A stretch of 64,000 nt of DNA from Polytrichum commune (GCA_950295325.1 OX485803.1:44409554-44473553), one strand, 5' to 3'; shown: positions 1-14,035, counted from the first letter of the stretch. Notes: a model not told the origin generated them from the sequence alone. Numbers and translations: made by a program.

Positions 1-3000
1 GAAATGCATCAAGTTTGGTTACTAACCATGTTCTAGTTTTTTTTCAAAGGTTTACGAAACTAACACTATAAAATTTATTGAAAGGTGAGGTGTCCTTTCA
101 ATAAAATCAAGAATAAATTTCTAGCAATTACAAGGGGAAATAGTGTAAATAAAATTGTACTCTTGATATGAAGACTTTGTCCCTTGCCAGTAATCAATTT
201 TACTCATAGGTAGGGTGTGATGTTTATGCTTTTTGTATAAAATGAATAAGAATCTCAATTTCAAAGTTAATATAGGTGAACATTTACAAATTTATAAATG
301 ATTAAACTTATGTCACTCTTTCCAAATTTGGTTTGCAATCCTCTCTTGGATATCTAAAGGTAAAGTTAGAAAGGTTTGACACAAATTAACAAGGTAAGTT
401 AAATGTGTGGTATTTAACGTAATACTTGATCCGTAATGAGGGCATTCATGGTTGGAGTACAAAAAATGGGTGTCTAATGGTTAAAGGACTAAATTAAATA
501 ACTTTACATAGTTGGTGTGCTTAGATTTGTATTGCAGAGCATATTTTGGATCATACTTACATTTAATATTCCATATTGAGTACACTGACAAAGTTAATTT
601 ACAAGAAATAGGGTTATCAAAGATATCATTTTGATTCCGTAACAGACATCCATGGGTGTTGTCAAAATTGTTGACCTTAGGATCAAGGAATGAAAAGAAC
701 AACAAAAATTAATTGAAAGGATCCCAATTTTTTTTCCCCACAATTATCATTCAATTGTGTATCAATAGAACTAAAAATGTATTGCATACCAATTGTATTG
801 TATAGCTTTACATATGACACCAAACATGGCCAACAGTACACAATAACATGGCTACATGAAAAAGGAACGTTTAGTATTAGAATTGGACATAAAAAAATAT
901 ATGTATGGACACATGACATTTACACCAAGGTACCAGGATTTAACACACGAAATAATTCACCTCCGATGTACACTTCAATAATGAAATTGCTATTGATGTG
1001 GCCCAAACAAGTCATATGACCTCTATACAAGTCCTATGACCTATCTACTCATTTCATAAAGGATTTATCTATTATTGGTGATTATTTAATAAATAAATAA
1101 TATTTTCTTGATAAGTCCTATGACCTATCTACTTATTTATTTAAAATTCACTGATCAAATATTAGTAAATCATAATATACGCTGAGATCCAATGCGACAT
1201 AGTCCTTAATTCCTTTGTCCCTAAAATAGTACCCCAATCGTGAATGGCCCCTAATAAGGAAAACCTCAATTTTATTATGAAATGATCCAAATAACAAAGG
1301 TCTTGAATGTGGATCTATATTCAGTTCAATAAATTCTCATGGTCACATTTTCAATTATTTTTAATGCATTGTTAGCGTCTTTAGGAAGATGTTTTCTTTG
1401 AGGGGCCAATAATGTGTGCTCTAGATATTGACTCAATATATAATCCCATTCAACAAAATAACGAAGTCCTTTTGTTCTTACAAAAGAACTAGGCATGGTT
1501 TGGTTTTGCTAAAATTTAGTAACAATTGTTTTTTGAATTTCTAAGGGTAGGATTTTAATTCTAGCTTCTAGTTCAGACTGAACAAATACCATTTTTATTT
1601 GATTGTAGAAAACTGGTACCATTTGTGAAACCTAGTTTCCTTGGGTTTAAAAGATGAATGTGAAACATGTAACACTGTATCACTTAGTATTATAATCAAG
1701 TTAAAAATGATCACTAATCATTTCCAAGAATCCTTAACATCGGATTCCCGAGGCCACATTGAGTTTGGCCCTAATTTACTTACCAAGGTTAACTTTGGCA
1801 TTAACTTACTCAAGTCATAGAAAAACTATAGAAATCGTTAAAAACTTATTGCACAATTTAAAAAACTAAACTGTTAATGTCAAAATTCAACTTAGTTAGT
1901 TTAGAGGTGAATTTTCTCATCTCTATCAGCACCTAGTTTCTAGGTTTTGACGACTGTAGCCTTCCACGTTAGTAGCGCCAAAATGTAGATAGGTTTTTGG
2001 TTTGGGGCCAATTGAACAAAACACATAGGGAAGGTTGAATAAGTGTCAATTTGTGGTTCTAAGTGTCACTATCAGGTTAATACATAGGTCACAATGGATT
2101 TTAAGTGAGACTTGGGTACCAAAACTTTTATTAAACTCAGTTTGGGGCTATTTGTATGGGATAAAGTGAGAGTAAAGGATGAAAGCTGAGGGTCTCTCGG
2201 TGTAGTACATGTAATTGCGCAATCTTTCCCTTACAACCAACCATAGTCCAGTAGTAACAACTCGCTATACCATGGATTTCAATGTAGGGAATCTCAACTC
2301 ATCAATTGTCTTTTGAGTGCCAATAACATCATATAATCAGGGCCAAGGGCACCCAAATATGAATCACAATGCTTCTTTAACTAAGTGATAATGTAATGAA
2401 TCATGAAACATTGTAGTGAAATTTTGCAGGTTAGTGGGTTGATTAACTTATCTTTTATTTAATGAATCTATATGGCCATTGTCCTTTCTTGGACCAATTG
2501 AAGGACATCCACCTATAAATTTCTAAAACTAATGTCCACAACAAGTTAGGTGGGTGCCAAAAAAATTATCTGCTCCTTGATTTTTAGATGATTTTAATTA
2601 CAATTTATAAGTGGTCCTAATTCATTTAAATGATATTTATTTGTGGCAATAATCCAAACCATAGTCTTGGACGATAATCATGAACGATTTCTTGGCATCT
2701 CAAATTCATCAAATCATATTAAAGTTGATTCATAATCCAATTTAGTGTTTAATTTTCATCCCCATGATTAATCTATCTCTTTTCAAATTTAAAGTTCATT
2801 TCAAATATGATTCATCTTATATCAATTCAATAATTGATCGTTAATTCCTTAGTTAATTAGGAATTCTATTGAGGCTATGGCTAGGCCTTTACTGTGAATT
2901 GTGTCTTTGGATTAATTTACATCATAGCCTCCTCTGCAACTATTTGTGGATTTTAGGAGTTTCTCAACTTGCTCTTGCAACATACTCATTTGTCTTTTTG

Positions 3001-3916
3001 CCTACTCAATCACTCATACAAACAATTGTCAAGGGTCGAATCTAGCTTTGTATCCATAACCTTTGATCTCCCAAATGACAATTCCACTCACTCAAGCCAC
3101 TAATTTCTATTAGCAGCCCCGACTTTAAGCTATGGTCTCACAAAAACTTATAATTGGCTATAAATAAACACTCATGGCCTTCATGGTCCAATCATGGTGA
3201 ATAAAATTCTTATCATGTATTTAATCGAGACAACAATTGCCAGTGCAATCTGAAACCAATTACCATTAACAATGTAACCTCAAAATTATTATGAATTACA
3301 CAATGTTCGTGTTTTCGATTATTACCACTAGGTAATGTGTTTTGATATTCAAAGATTCATCATCCTTTCCTAGAGGGAGGATATTTTGATCTTCTCAAAG
3401 ATTTTATGGTTGACTTCTTCTCCCTTCCCTTATGGAGAATTCCCAGTTGCAATGCTAGTTAGTGTCCCTCTTTGTTTTAATATCTTATCACAATAATGGC
3501 ACAACGTTAGCTTCACACACTTGCCCATATTCTTAACAAATATTCTCCGAACGCTCACCTTCACGACAATGATACTAGGGAAGTCTAAGGTAACACCGAC
3601 TTTTGAGTCAGTGAGTCAGTGATCTCTTGACTCTGCCACATAACATATGCTTCACACCTTTTCTCCTCAGACTATTGCCTCAATTAATTTAGCTTGAAAG
3701 GGTTCAATCACTCTCTCATAGAGGTGCAGCCATATAAACACTTCACCAAACAATTTTCCATAACCACTTGCATCCTTTGTAGACTAATTGTCATACACAC
3801 TCTTAACTTGAAGATTTTTCTTCAATTTACAAGGATTTCACACCCTACAATTTAATTGATTATAGTAATAAGATATTCGATGTCATTTATTCATTCTTCC
3901 TCATGAATCAACACAT
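1..3916. other. AT-rich intergenic DNA, no gene recognised
   Basis: I see no conserved protein motif, RNA gene or element end in this stretch. Open frames are short, overlap on both strands and have the composition of AT-rich noise. The one clear structure is a direct repeat at 1029-1138, listed separately. Confidence 0.6.
1029..1138 (+). repeat. Short direct repeat, two copies 84 bp apart
   Basis: The 26-base string beginning AAGTCCTATGACC occurs at 1029-1054 and again at 1113-1138 with one difference. The spacer is AT-rich. This could be a local tandem duplication or a microhomology scar; nothing suggests a regulatory role. Confidence 0.7.
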
Positions 3917-6900
3917 TTGACCATGCCTTCGTATTGGATAAACTGTCACGATCATTTTTTGATCAATACGCGCAATCTCACAAATAATATGGACTTCCCA
4001 CCCAAGAACCTCAACCACACCATAGCATTAATCCCATCTTCCAGCAAAAATACACTCACTCTTTCAAACAAACATATAGCGCTAGCAAACATGGGGCTTG
4101 AAATGCTTCTTGCAAAACAAGGCTTCTACCCCAACCCTTTGGATTAGATTATGGCCCTTGGCCAATTTCTACAATAGTAAATAGGTGTTGTCCTCTCGAG
4201 AGACAATCGGAAAGTTGAGTCCGTTAGATGAGACGCTATACTAGGCTCAAACACATCTCAATAGACTTTACTTCATCAGTGAAGGGGCTCACGCCCAATA
4301 ACTACACCTAGACTATGGTGTCTACACCAATCTGCTTCAAAAAAATATCCACTCTCTTCTCAAGAGGGATTTAAATTTCTTTATACTTCCTTGAGTCTCT
4401 CTATCGCCGATTACTGACTATGGCCTACATTGAGATATAGGGAAGAGGAGACTGGTAGTTCGGCCACAAGCGGCACATCAATCCATAGCCACCAAAATTT
4501 CAAAAGTTCTTACTTATCACTCTTGAGACGAAATTCTAACTACAAATAAACCAAATTCCAAGAAGAAACCTTGCTAGCCAAACACATTGGATGACAAGTT
4601 GGCAAGTTGGAGGCCTGAACGCTCCTCTACAAGCTCTATTCTTCACTTGTTCTTAGGATGTACATATCCATACATGTGCAGTTTAATTGATTTTGAATCA
4701 CCCTACTCCAATCACCCCAAGATCCAAATCCATCACATGGCCGAGTGAGTTGTCGTGGCTATAAGTGTCCGGGGAGATTCTTGGGCATAAATGGTCGAAA
4801 TCCTAATGTTTCCAAGTCCAACCGATCTTTCGATTTTCCTTCATTAATTTGAAGCACATTCTATAGACTCCTCTAGACCGATTGGTAATTTTTTTCTGGA
4901 GTCTTGAGCGTGTATCGGTTATTTTTGTCAATCTCCACCGGTTCATGTGTAACTGGCGGCCGGTTCTCCCTCATTCATTGTGGCTATCTTGTACCTTCTT
5001 TCAAACCATCCAAGCCGAGGATAAAGCATATGACAAACACAAGGACACTCATATAAAAGGAGCCTTTTGTGATTGTTGGGAGGTGTGGTCAACCACACGT
5101 CTCAAAGGGCAAGCCCACAACTAACTTATGTGAATCCGCGTCACAAGTCACCAACCCAAAGGTGATGCTCATTGCTCAAGGTTCAATGGAGGCCTTGTAC
5201 AAGAAGGCCGGATTTCATGGGAACTTAATTAGTAGCGAAGTTCATGTTGAAGTGACACCGGGTTCGACAATGAAAGTGGACATTTGTGGGTGTGTTTACA
5301 ATGATACGGGAACGGAGATTTTGAATTGTGTGTATCTAACATCTAAAAATAAATTTTTTTGATGTTTCGAGCATCGTATATTAGTATAATAATCGTTCAC
5401 ATAAACATCACAGACGGGTCGAAGACTCGAAGTTTTTTTTTTGGTGATCTTTGAACAAATCTCTATACATACACATAAAACCGAGTCAACCAAGAGGTTC
5501 TGATTTCACTTGAATTGATCAACTTTAGATTTCACCTAAAAATGAGGTACTCGTTGCCTTTCACCGAACTTCAATGCCAATGGGAAACACACCCCGCTCA
5601 CAAATACGAGCCGTACCCGCCTTGTACCCGCCTAACACTACGGACAAGTGTGTGGGGCTTCGAATGTGCAAGCAACACAAGGGAAGAGCCGAAGGAGGCT
5701 AGTAACGACTCATTCGAAGTGGACAATGTCGCCTTTGGGGAGGGGTGTACCTTGCAATAATGTGATTTTTTTTATCTTCATTCTCTTGGGCGACACATCC
5801 TCTCATTGACGTCCACACCTCCAAGGGACCATCGGATATTGGAAAGAGCAATCCCCTTTGCATCTTCTTGTTGCTTTCGTCACAATTCCATCCCGCCAAT
5901 CCCAAGTGGCGTGGGCCACTCCTCAAGGTGCCTTCTTATGAAACCCAATCATCCACAAGCCTAGGGCTACACGATCCCAACATTGCTCTAAGTCACACGG
6001 ACCATGGGCCGTTTATTGTAGGTTGGTGGACCTCATCTAAGTTGACGGACACCTACCTAGTGTGGGGCCAAGTTGCGTTGACCGTTCCGGAAACCACGAC
6101 AAAAAGTTATGGCTCGCCAACCCATGCGTAGTGCCCAAAGATGCCTTTCTTGAGGGAAAAAAAAATGAAATCTCAATGATGTGGGACACCAAGGCTTGGC
6201 GTTCAATCTTGTGAGCACGGAAGAAGAATAATGATTGATGGTGCATGCATGTTATAGAATGGGGGCTTAACATAGTAGGAGCTTTACGAGTAGGTTAAAA
6301 TAGGGTTATTCATGATTCATCTTTCATAAGAATACTCATAAGCTATGAAGTGTAATATTCTCTTTCTAAATCTAATAACGTTCACCCTCAAATCTCCTCC
6401 CATTCACTTTAGGGTCCGGTCGAAATTGAAGTAAGTTTGTTTTGGAAATCAAAATGTGGTCAACTAGGAGAAATTTTGGAGGGAGAGTACATGCTATCCC
6501 TAGATGAACTTATGTCTAGAAGATTTGGTGAAGTCAATCAATACATACACCCATATGTCACAACGCTGGACCTTCCATTGATTAGGGTTCCCTTGTATAT
6601 TGATGCAACCAAAGATTGAGTGGTTGTGTATTTGGATTCGTGCAAGTTTTGAGAAGATATGAATGTACTTGATATTGTACATGAGGACGTCTTGCTACAA
6701 CCCACAACATGTAACATGAATGTCATAGTGCTCATCATCTCATGAAGGTCGTACACTACGGTTCATATTCGATGTGCTCTTGTCCAATGTAGACGCGAGA
6801 CGTCAACACGATCTCACGGGGTCAACGCTACGTTGTCACATTTCTCGGGTGGCGAACTTGGAGGTTGACTTTTCTTGTCGTCAAAAGTATTTGTAAGGTA

Positions 6901-7009
6901 TGCATGCCCAAACCCATCACTTTGCAACCATTGTCACACATTTGAAGCTCCCAAAATGTACAAATGGTATGTGACATTCCACAATCCATAATTGGCCCCC
7001 ACGAAAGTA
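3917..7009. other. Intergenic DNA with unassigned short open frames
   Basis: Short frames occur at 3917-4147, 5069-5362, 5515-5760, 5868-6131 and 6437-6619, all on the + strand. None shows a domain I recognise, and they cannot be joined by obvious splice sites. The segment around 4990-6290 is more GC-rich than its surroundings and could be an old retroelement or gene relic. I cannot assign it. Confidence 0.4.
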
Positions 7010-7241
7010 CACTAAATATGATATGTAGTGTCACTTACTATTTGGATTTGCACAATGCCATTTTTTAAAATTTAATTTTCTTTTACCCTTGATGTATTCT
7101 CTTACCAAGTAAAGTTTTAATTGTTCTATAATGTCCAAACAACCTATTTCAATTTTTTTGGTAAAATATGAGATATACAGTAAATAGATATAGCATTGTG
7201 TGCTTCCAAAAAGTAAGTGACACTAAATATCAGATTTAGTG
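7010..7241. mobile_element. Miniature TIR element with CACTA...TAGTG ends (copy 1)
   Basis: The 232-bp unit starts CACTAAATATGATATGTAG and ends with the near-complement CAGATTTAGTG. The terminal inverted repeats are roughly 50 bp long with a few mismatches. A TA dinucleotide flanks each end, as for Tc1/mariner insertions. The CACTA...TAGTG termini instead resemble the CACTA superfamily, but no 3-bp duplication matches. There is no coding capacity, so it is non-autonomous. A second copy with the same ends lies at 59581-60357. Confidence 0.75.
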
Positions 7242-7986
7242 TAGTTACAAAACGGACTTCAGGGGCAAGGTAACAACTAGGGCAACTGTATGTGGTAAGA
7301 GTAGACAAAACCTAGAGAATGGTGAATGTGGCATTTATTTATTTATTTATTTATTTAAATTTTTAAATTTAAAACATTCTTAAAGAACTTAATGTCTTGA
7401 AATCACTTGAACTTTGGTTTGACTCTATCAAAAGGAGAGTTACACAACATGTTTGAAGTTGGAAAAACCTCAAGAAATCCATAATCTGGACAGTTTTATT
7501 AGTATTCCTATATACCATATTTTGCAACAAAGAAAACATTAGGGGTCATATAGATTTTTTTATATTAAAATGTGAAGAATCATAAAGATGAAGCTAGATT
7601 ATGAATCTTGTAGTAATCTAATTTCTTTTTATACATGTTAAGAGGGAAAGATTCAGTATAAGAATGAATTGTTTAGACAAAAAAGAAATTGTTGAAACCA
7701 CATTAAATTATTCTCCCAGTCCCTTGAGAATGAAGAGCTTGTGTGATTAATCTATTGTGATGTGCTCTCCTCTCACCAGTTATGTAGTCCATAGCACACC
7801 AAGAACCTAAAAAGTTTTAGTACTGTAGTGGTTGGGCCAAGAGATTTTGCTAACGCATCTATATTTCATTAGATACATAGAGACACAATATCACCCATAA
7901 TTGATGACTCTACCATGACATGACTAGTACATTAAGTAATGGCACATTCTCACCTTGCCGTCAACTTGGTAGATTGAATGCATAAG

Positions 7987-8370
7987 GTATGTGGGTGTTA
8001 TTTAATTTAATTTAATTTTTTTTTCATGTTCTCCAACTTCAACTAGCAAGTTTATACAACAAAACTTGTGTTGCATTAACAAATCTTAAATGAACCATCG
8101 GTAAAAATCGGACCAAAAATCGGATCTCCCTTGATTTAGTTATGATTATCAAAAGTGCATGTGTGTTGTTCTTTTAGATGATTATCTTAGAGGTTCCTCC
8201 AATTGTGTTGACTATTGAATCTAGAGTAATTGATATACTATCTTGAGCATGTGGTGTAATCGCTTTCGAACATGTGTCTTGTTGGATGCATGCTCTTAAA
8301 TTTAACCTAACCACAAACCACTCAAATACAGGTGTCCGATTAAGGTACATAACCAAATAAGGCTTGCCTA
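7987..8370 (+). repeat. GTATGTGGGTGTTATTT repeat family, copy 1 (short)
   Basis: The left end starts with GTATGTGGGTGTTATTT, as in the full copy at 58398-60499. The body is alignable with that copy, including a TGATTTAGTTA segment and the closing segment that runs through ACCTAACCACA to AACCAAATAA. The right terminal inverted repeat has diverged. It is about 384 bp and non-coding, probably a non-autonomous TIR element with an aged right end. Confidence 0.55.
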
Positions 8371-9299
8371 TGTTACTTCAACCCAAGGGAAAGCTCCTCA
8401 CATCCATTACCTAGTTTCAAAGGATAGAATCAACATGATCTTGCTTTGATGCCATCCCTCCTCAACCTCATGTGACTGCCAACACGAACACAAACTCAAA
8501 ACACAAACACGATTAAACGGACACAGACACAAACACAAACATGAAGATTCGATCACGAAAGCGGACGTAGACACAAACACAAACACGAAGATCACATGAC
8601 CATGATCGATCGCGTCAAGAAACACGGCGACTGGATGTAACTGAAGCATGCAAGCTGATGATGGGTTTTTGTCTGCGAGGGCCAAAGATTGTCATGAAAC
8701 TTGGAGGAGAGAGAAGGGAGAGACAAACCACCATGGCACCACCCATGCAAAAGAAGCTTGTACGGGATGTAATTTCTGGCTGCAAGCCAGCTCTTGGGCT
8801 TTGGAAAGGCAATAAGTGGGGGTGCCGGGTGTAGATTCAGTCCAGCTCACGTTTTGGACCATTCCTTTATGAAAGGAGTGCACCCTCCGAAAGGGAGGAA
8901 GTGAGCTTACATTGAAGCTTGGTAGAACATGATCAAGATAAGGAAGAACGGGTTTCCATGTACATCGGTGCAAAAAAGATCCGCTGCTGGTAGCATGTTA
9001 TTTTAATTTGATTCGTTATGTCCAACTCGTAGTGGATGAGTGTGTAGCGTTGCTTTCGCGCTTTTGGTTCTAGAAAATCGACTTTGGACCCAACAATAGC
9101 TGTATGTTGCCATGTTGTGGGCACTTCTGACTCCAAATAAGATAGGTAGGCCTCGCTTGGTTAGTATGTAGACTACTTGGATTCGTGAGGTTGGAAATTC
9201 TGTGTATATGAAGAAACCAAGATTAGTTGCATAAAACTTTGGAACTAGTAATCTGGAATTCATGTTATGATTTATTAAAGTCCATTAACAATCAGCCAT

Positions 9300-9495
9300 A
9301 ATGTCACGTAGGTTCTCCCAATCATGTTAGTTATTGGATCTAGAGTGGTTAATGAGTTTTGAACACGTAGTCAAATCTCATTTGAACACATGTCTTTCTC
9401 ATGTCTGCTCTTGGATTTATACCTAACCACCCACCACTCAAATATAGGTGTCCAATTGAGATAAGCATCTGAATAAAGCTTGCTTACCTTACAAT
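9300..9495 (+). repeat. GTATGTGGGTG repeat family, copy 2 (right half only)
   Basis: This segment matches the right half of the copies at 7987-8370 and 58398-60499. Shared anchors are TAACCACCCACCACTCAAATA followed by GGTGTCCAATT, and the closing AAGCTTGC stretch. The left half is missing. It is a truncated, diverged relic. Confidence 0.5.
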
Positions 9496-10366
9496 TTAGA
9501 CTGTAGGCAATTGTCTCATCCAATGCCTAATGGCTGACTGCGAATCATGAAGATTGACAATTGTTAGTTTTGCAGATTGGAATTCGTAATCAAAAGTTTG
9601 CAAGGGGTTCACAAGTTATAAGAGCCAGGAGCTCAGAGTCAAGAATCTTTTTCTTTTCTTTAACAATTCTTTTTTCTTCTTCCCTCGAGTGGATTACATT
9701 AAGGAAATGAAATGCACAGCAATTGATGTTGAGAGCCTTTCATGCCACTTTCTATCATTTTTCTTGATCGTTCACTCACATATTGTAGCTAACTTCAATA
9801 AAATCTATGGGGAAAGAACATAATCTTGATCAAATATCAAATCTCCTTATATTGGCTCGGTTTACCATGCTTAAGTGTCATGTTTCTTGGGGTTGTTTGT
9901 TTCCACCATGTGCACTATGAAGAGTTGCCTCTTTCCTTGTTTTGAGTCCCGGTGGCCTTGTATGCTTGTTGGTGTCTATCATGTTGCGTCATGACCTTGT
10001 GGCTGCGATGTGACGCCGAAACCAAAAACATCACATTGGCGGGGGGTAAGTCCGATAGTTTACCCAAGGGTAAATTGATGCAATCAACCCTTGGTCAATG
10101 GTCTAATCAACTGCTAAGTTGACTGCTACTTTGCAATTGACATGGTGGTCAACATAGCAGTCCACTACAGTCTCCAAATGGAAAAAAATTCCAAAAATTT
10201 CAAAAAAACTATGGACTATTAGATCTTGTTGCTTCTTCTATCCTAGAAGTCCATTGCTAGTAGATTCCTAGAAAATGACTAGTAGTACTAGTTGACTAGA
10301 GCAATTGACAAAATAAAAAAATAAAAAATAACAAAAACATTGGTGCAATAAAACAATTACCACGTC

Positions 10367-10383
10367 GGGGGGGGGGGGGGGGG
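10367..10383 (+). repeat. Run of 17 G
   Basis: Seventeen uninterrupted G residues follow CACGTC. Such a run can form G-quadruplexes and is also a common place for sequencing or assembly length errors, so the exact count is unreliable. Confidence 0.8.
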
Positions 10384-10585
10384 ATCATGTCCCAACATGA
10401 TGGCCAAGGGCCGTTTGTGTCATGTCCATTTGCACATCTATGGGGCTTAGGTGCCTCAAGCCTAGATGTATGTTAGATGTTGTGTAAGAGATCCCCCATC
10501 CGTCTATATTTAGAATCAACCTACATTTGGGTTTTGTAGGAAGAAAAAGAGTGGCAACTCTTTGGGTTCTCTGCAAGATATACTA

Positions 10586-11262
10586 GGCCCCGGCCCGGGG
10601 GGTGGACTCTTCATACCACATACGAACTAATGTGAATCTATGAAGGGGTATGAATATTTGAGGTATTAGCATACATGGTATACATATGGCAGAGGTATTA
10701 TTTTTCTCTTGTGTGTATATCTGGAGATTTTATTAACTAATGTCAATTTTTTTAAAATTAAATAAAGGTAGATGTACAAACGGGAGCCTTAAGGTTAAGG
10801 GATTTTTTTTGACAATAGATGTGTTAGTTTATCCAATTCATAATTTCATTCATTGATGTCATATGGTCATAATCCTCAATGACTACCATGTATGTGCTTC
10901 TTAGGGTTTGAATTTAGGTTCTAGATTTTTACAAGCTAGAGGCTTTGGATTGTGGCTAACTTATTGTGCTCATGTATTTGTTTGTTTGATACAATCGTGA
11001 ATTACATCCTATGGATTAAAAATGTTCAATGAATTTTAGATTGGAAAGTGAAATTAAATTTTATGTGTAATAAAGGATTATTTAATTCATGATTGAAATT
11101 TTGTATATGTAGTGGAGACATTGATCACATTAAGTTGAAAAGCTTAGTATAAATACACGAGTCCCATTTCTAGCGTGCCGTAGGTACATTTGTTATTCTC
11201 TATTTCATAATGACCCACAACATCATTTAGGTTTTCAATGAAGAGTCCACCTCCCAAGGGCC
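10586..11262. mobile_element. Small TIR element with GGCCC ends
   Basis: The left end reads GGCCCCGGCCCGGGGGGTGG followed by ACTCTTCAT. The right end is its near inverse: ATGAAGAGTCCACC, then CTCCCAAGGGCC. The TIRs are about 25-28 bp, differing by a 3-bp gap and a few substitutions. CTA flanks both sides (10583-10585 and 11263-11265), giving a possible 3-bp target duplication as in PIF/Harbinger-type elements. The 677-bp interior is AT-rich and non-coding. Confidence 0.6.
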
Positions 11263-11265
11263 CTA

Positions 11266-12054
11266 GCTAGACATGTATTTGGTCACAATTTAGCCTAGGG
11301 GTCCAACAATGATAAAGTGTATCACTAAGGGCTAAATAGAAAGAAATCCTTACATCTCATACTTCAGGACTTATGTTTGAGGCAATAATACCAATACCAA
11401 TTACAAAGCATTAATCACAAGTGATATCCAATATCTACTATTGTGCTAAGTCTTGACTATAAACCTAAGTGAAGTTTCAAGTATGTAAAAGCTTGATAAT
11501 TACTCAAAGAAATATCAAGAACTGTGAAAAAGGATGACTTGCGACACAATTGGTACACCTTAACGTGGTTGAAACCCCTACGGAAATAAGTTTAGTACTC
11601 CCCCAATACGCTCACCCTCTGACCTAGTAAAAGAACATGTGGCAAATTGGATAGCTCACTCACTAATTGTTGCTCGTATAAAAGGCTAACCAATGTGCTT
11701 GGTTAGTTTCTAACTCCTACAGTTACCCTTTGCAAATAGAGGAAAGGGGCACTCTACTATACAATCAATTGATGTTATGAATTTAAAATCCCGAATGTAT
11801 TTTCTTATTTGGTATATCTATAGATTAACATTAAACATGATAAACAAAAAACACTTACTTTGATTGCACATCAGGAAGAGAATTTTGGATGTGCACCTCC
11901 CGAGAGGTCAATTGAGTTAGTTGTGACAAGAATGCCATGAGACTGTCCTCCTTTGTGTGTGACTAGGCTCCTGTACGCACTAAATTGCCACCATATATCG
12001 CAATTTTGGGAAAGCTTGGTAGTTTTGAGTTAGTAAACGCTCGGTTGATCTAAA

Positions 12055-12090
<36 letters not shown>

Positions 12091-12201
12091 CATTTAGGTT
12101 TTGTTCGCAAAACCTATACCAATGCCGATCACCTTGCGTCAAAATCAAATTACCAAATTCCTATTTTAAAAATGAAATTTATCAATCCGTATGGCAATCA
12201 C

Positions 12202-12233
<32 letters not shown>

Positions 12234-14035
12234 CTTCCTTATTTCTTTTTTTATTGTGGTAACAAATGTCCAAAACAGTGTGGAATGTTGATAAAATAGC
12301 GTGGGGCACCTAATTGCACATATCCATGAAGAAGAGAGGTCGGCGCGAGGTTGTGCTTGTTACGCTGATGGCATGCGCCAAAACACCTGGACCTCTGGTA
12401 ATTAAGCATCGACTTGCATGCATCAGACAAGTATCAAGATTGTTGGATAAATTATGATGAAAGGATGAGGAGGGACTATTGAATTTTTTTCTGATTAGGT
12501 ACACATGGCACTTGCTTCATTTTCTCGTCACATGAAAGCACCGCCCGCCTGAAGATTACATGTAAAGCGTCACCTTTTGTGTTTATTTCATGATCCACCA
12601 GATGCTGTACTGTACTGTAGACGATGTCGAGCCCCAAATATCAAGTTTATTGTTGAGAGCGGGGTCATCATGGACTCATGAAATTTCTTCTTGATTAGGT
12701 ACATATCGCAGTTGCTTCGCGTTCAGGTCACATGAAACAGATACGCAAAGTGTTAACTTAGCTTGCCTGTTTATTTCATGACACCTCAGATGTCGTCTGA
12801 TCTGGTGGACTGAAAGATGTCAGGGCCCAACGACATTCCACTCAAGTTTCAGGCACACCATATGTTATGATTCTAATATCTCCCATATGTCTGCACAATA
12901 TATCTGGCCTCTGGAGTTTGCAGGGAGTTTGCAGCTTTTCTTTCTCTTTCTTTCAGGAGACTAGGGCATTTCGAAAGAAACAAAAGTGGAAGTTTAGAAA
13001 AAAATTCTGACCACAACTGCCACTGCTTATATATCATGCAGCAGAAGTGAATGGGAACTGAACTCGGCGCAGCACAAAATTACTGTGTTGTCTATCTGGA
13101 AGGATTTTTTCCCTTACTATCAAAAGGAATCATGAATGTATATATATAATTAAAATACCATACAAGGATAACATTGTCAATGTGCTCTTCTTGGTCGCTT
13201 GCAATTTGGGGTAAAGAAGTAGCTGGCTAAAGTTGGAAGGTAACCTTGTGAGGTCGAAATTTAGTGGAAGCTTGTCTATGTGGTCTATGTGGTCTATGGT
13301 CGAGGGTGTTAAAATCAACACCCCACTCAAAAGCAACATTTATAAGTGCTTCCCAATCACCAACACTTTATTACTTTGAATTGTTTCCAATGAAAAAGGA
13401 GTGCCCGGGTCCACAAAGTGACGGGCTTAGGTGCCATTCATGGCACCACCGTATACTAGCTTCCACTACCTCCATATAGGGTAAGTAACATGTTCCACTC
13501 TATCTCGGGTTGGTTCAAGGTGGGTTTAGGGTGGCTTGTCAATGCATATTCTAGCCATTCTCTTCATGAGGGTGGGGGGGACGGTTCAAGCCCACAAAGC
13601 TAAAGGGGTTGGTTATGGGCACAAAGGGGGTCGGTTTTGGGCAACAAGGAGGTCGGTATCTGGGATGCAAGGGGTTGGTTCTACAACCAAACCAAGTGGG
13701 ATCATGGAGGTGGCCAAGTTGGGCTTTGATCTAGCTTGGATGTTGTACCCAACTATGTTCTATTGGTTCTAGGCAATCTTGTGTTGATTATAGACAATGA
13801 AGATGGGGGTCCTCATCATATACAAGGTCGTCATACAAGGAGCCTAGGGATTAGGTTAAGAAAGCTAGTGGTTTGACTTTGAATATTCATCAAGTATACA
13901 ATTGAAGATTATAAAACAATTTTCTTTTCTTCATACCTATGTTTAGCCCAAAAGCTAATATGAATACTTTCTTTTTATATCAACCACATAGCCATATGTA
14001 TGTGCAAGGATAACATTACCCAACCCAATACTCTT
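11266..14035. other. Intergenic DNA with microsatellites
   Basis: Visible features are an AT dinucleotide run at 12058-12087, an AAT trinucleotide run at 12202-12231 and a short TCTATGTGG triplication near 13275. I find no protein domain, splice-supported gene or element termini. The open frame at 12088-12291 exists only because the AAT run encodes polyasparagine. Confidence 0.6.

Larger units (their letters stand above)
7244..10366. other. Intergenic DNA with repeat relics
   Basis: This stretch holds an ATTT microsatellite (7333-7357), two fragments of the GTATGTGGGTG repeat family (listed separately), and an ACAAAC-rich low-complexity patch at about 8480-8588. Several minus-strand frames at 8407-9263 are artefacts of low-complexity or AT-rich sequence. 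I see no gene. Confidence 0.5.

Noticed and set aside
5069-5362. 97-codon frame considered as a small host gene
   Set aside because: No domain, no supporting splice sites and no neighbouring coding pieces. I kept it only as a remark in the intergenic entry.
5699-6273. Minus-strand frames near 5.7-6.3 kb
   Set aside because: They are reverse-strand shadows of a moderately GC-rich segment and carry no motif.
10367-10383. G-run as a functional G-quadruplex
   Set aside because: The run is a homopolymer next to a GC-ended TIR element, with no gene near it. A length artefact or slippage is as likely.
12088-12291. Open frame with a run of asparagines
   Set aside because: It exists only because an AAT microsatellite is read in frame; there is no conserved flanking sequence.
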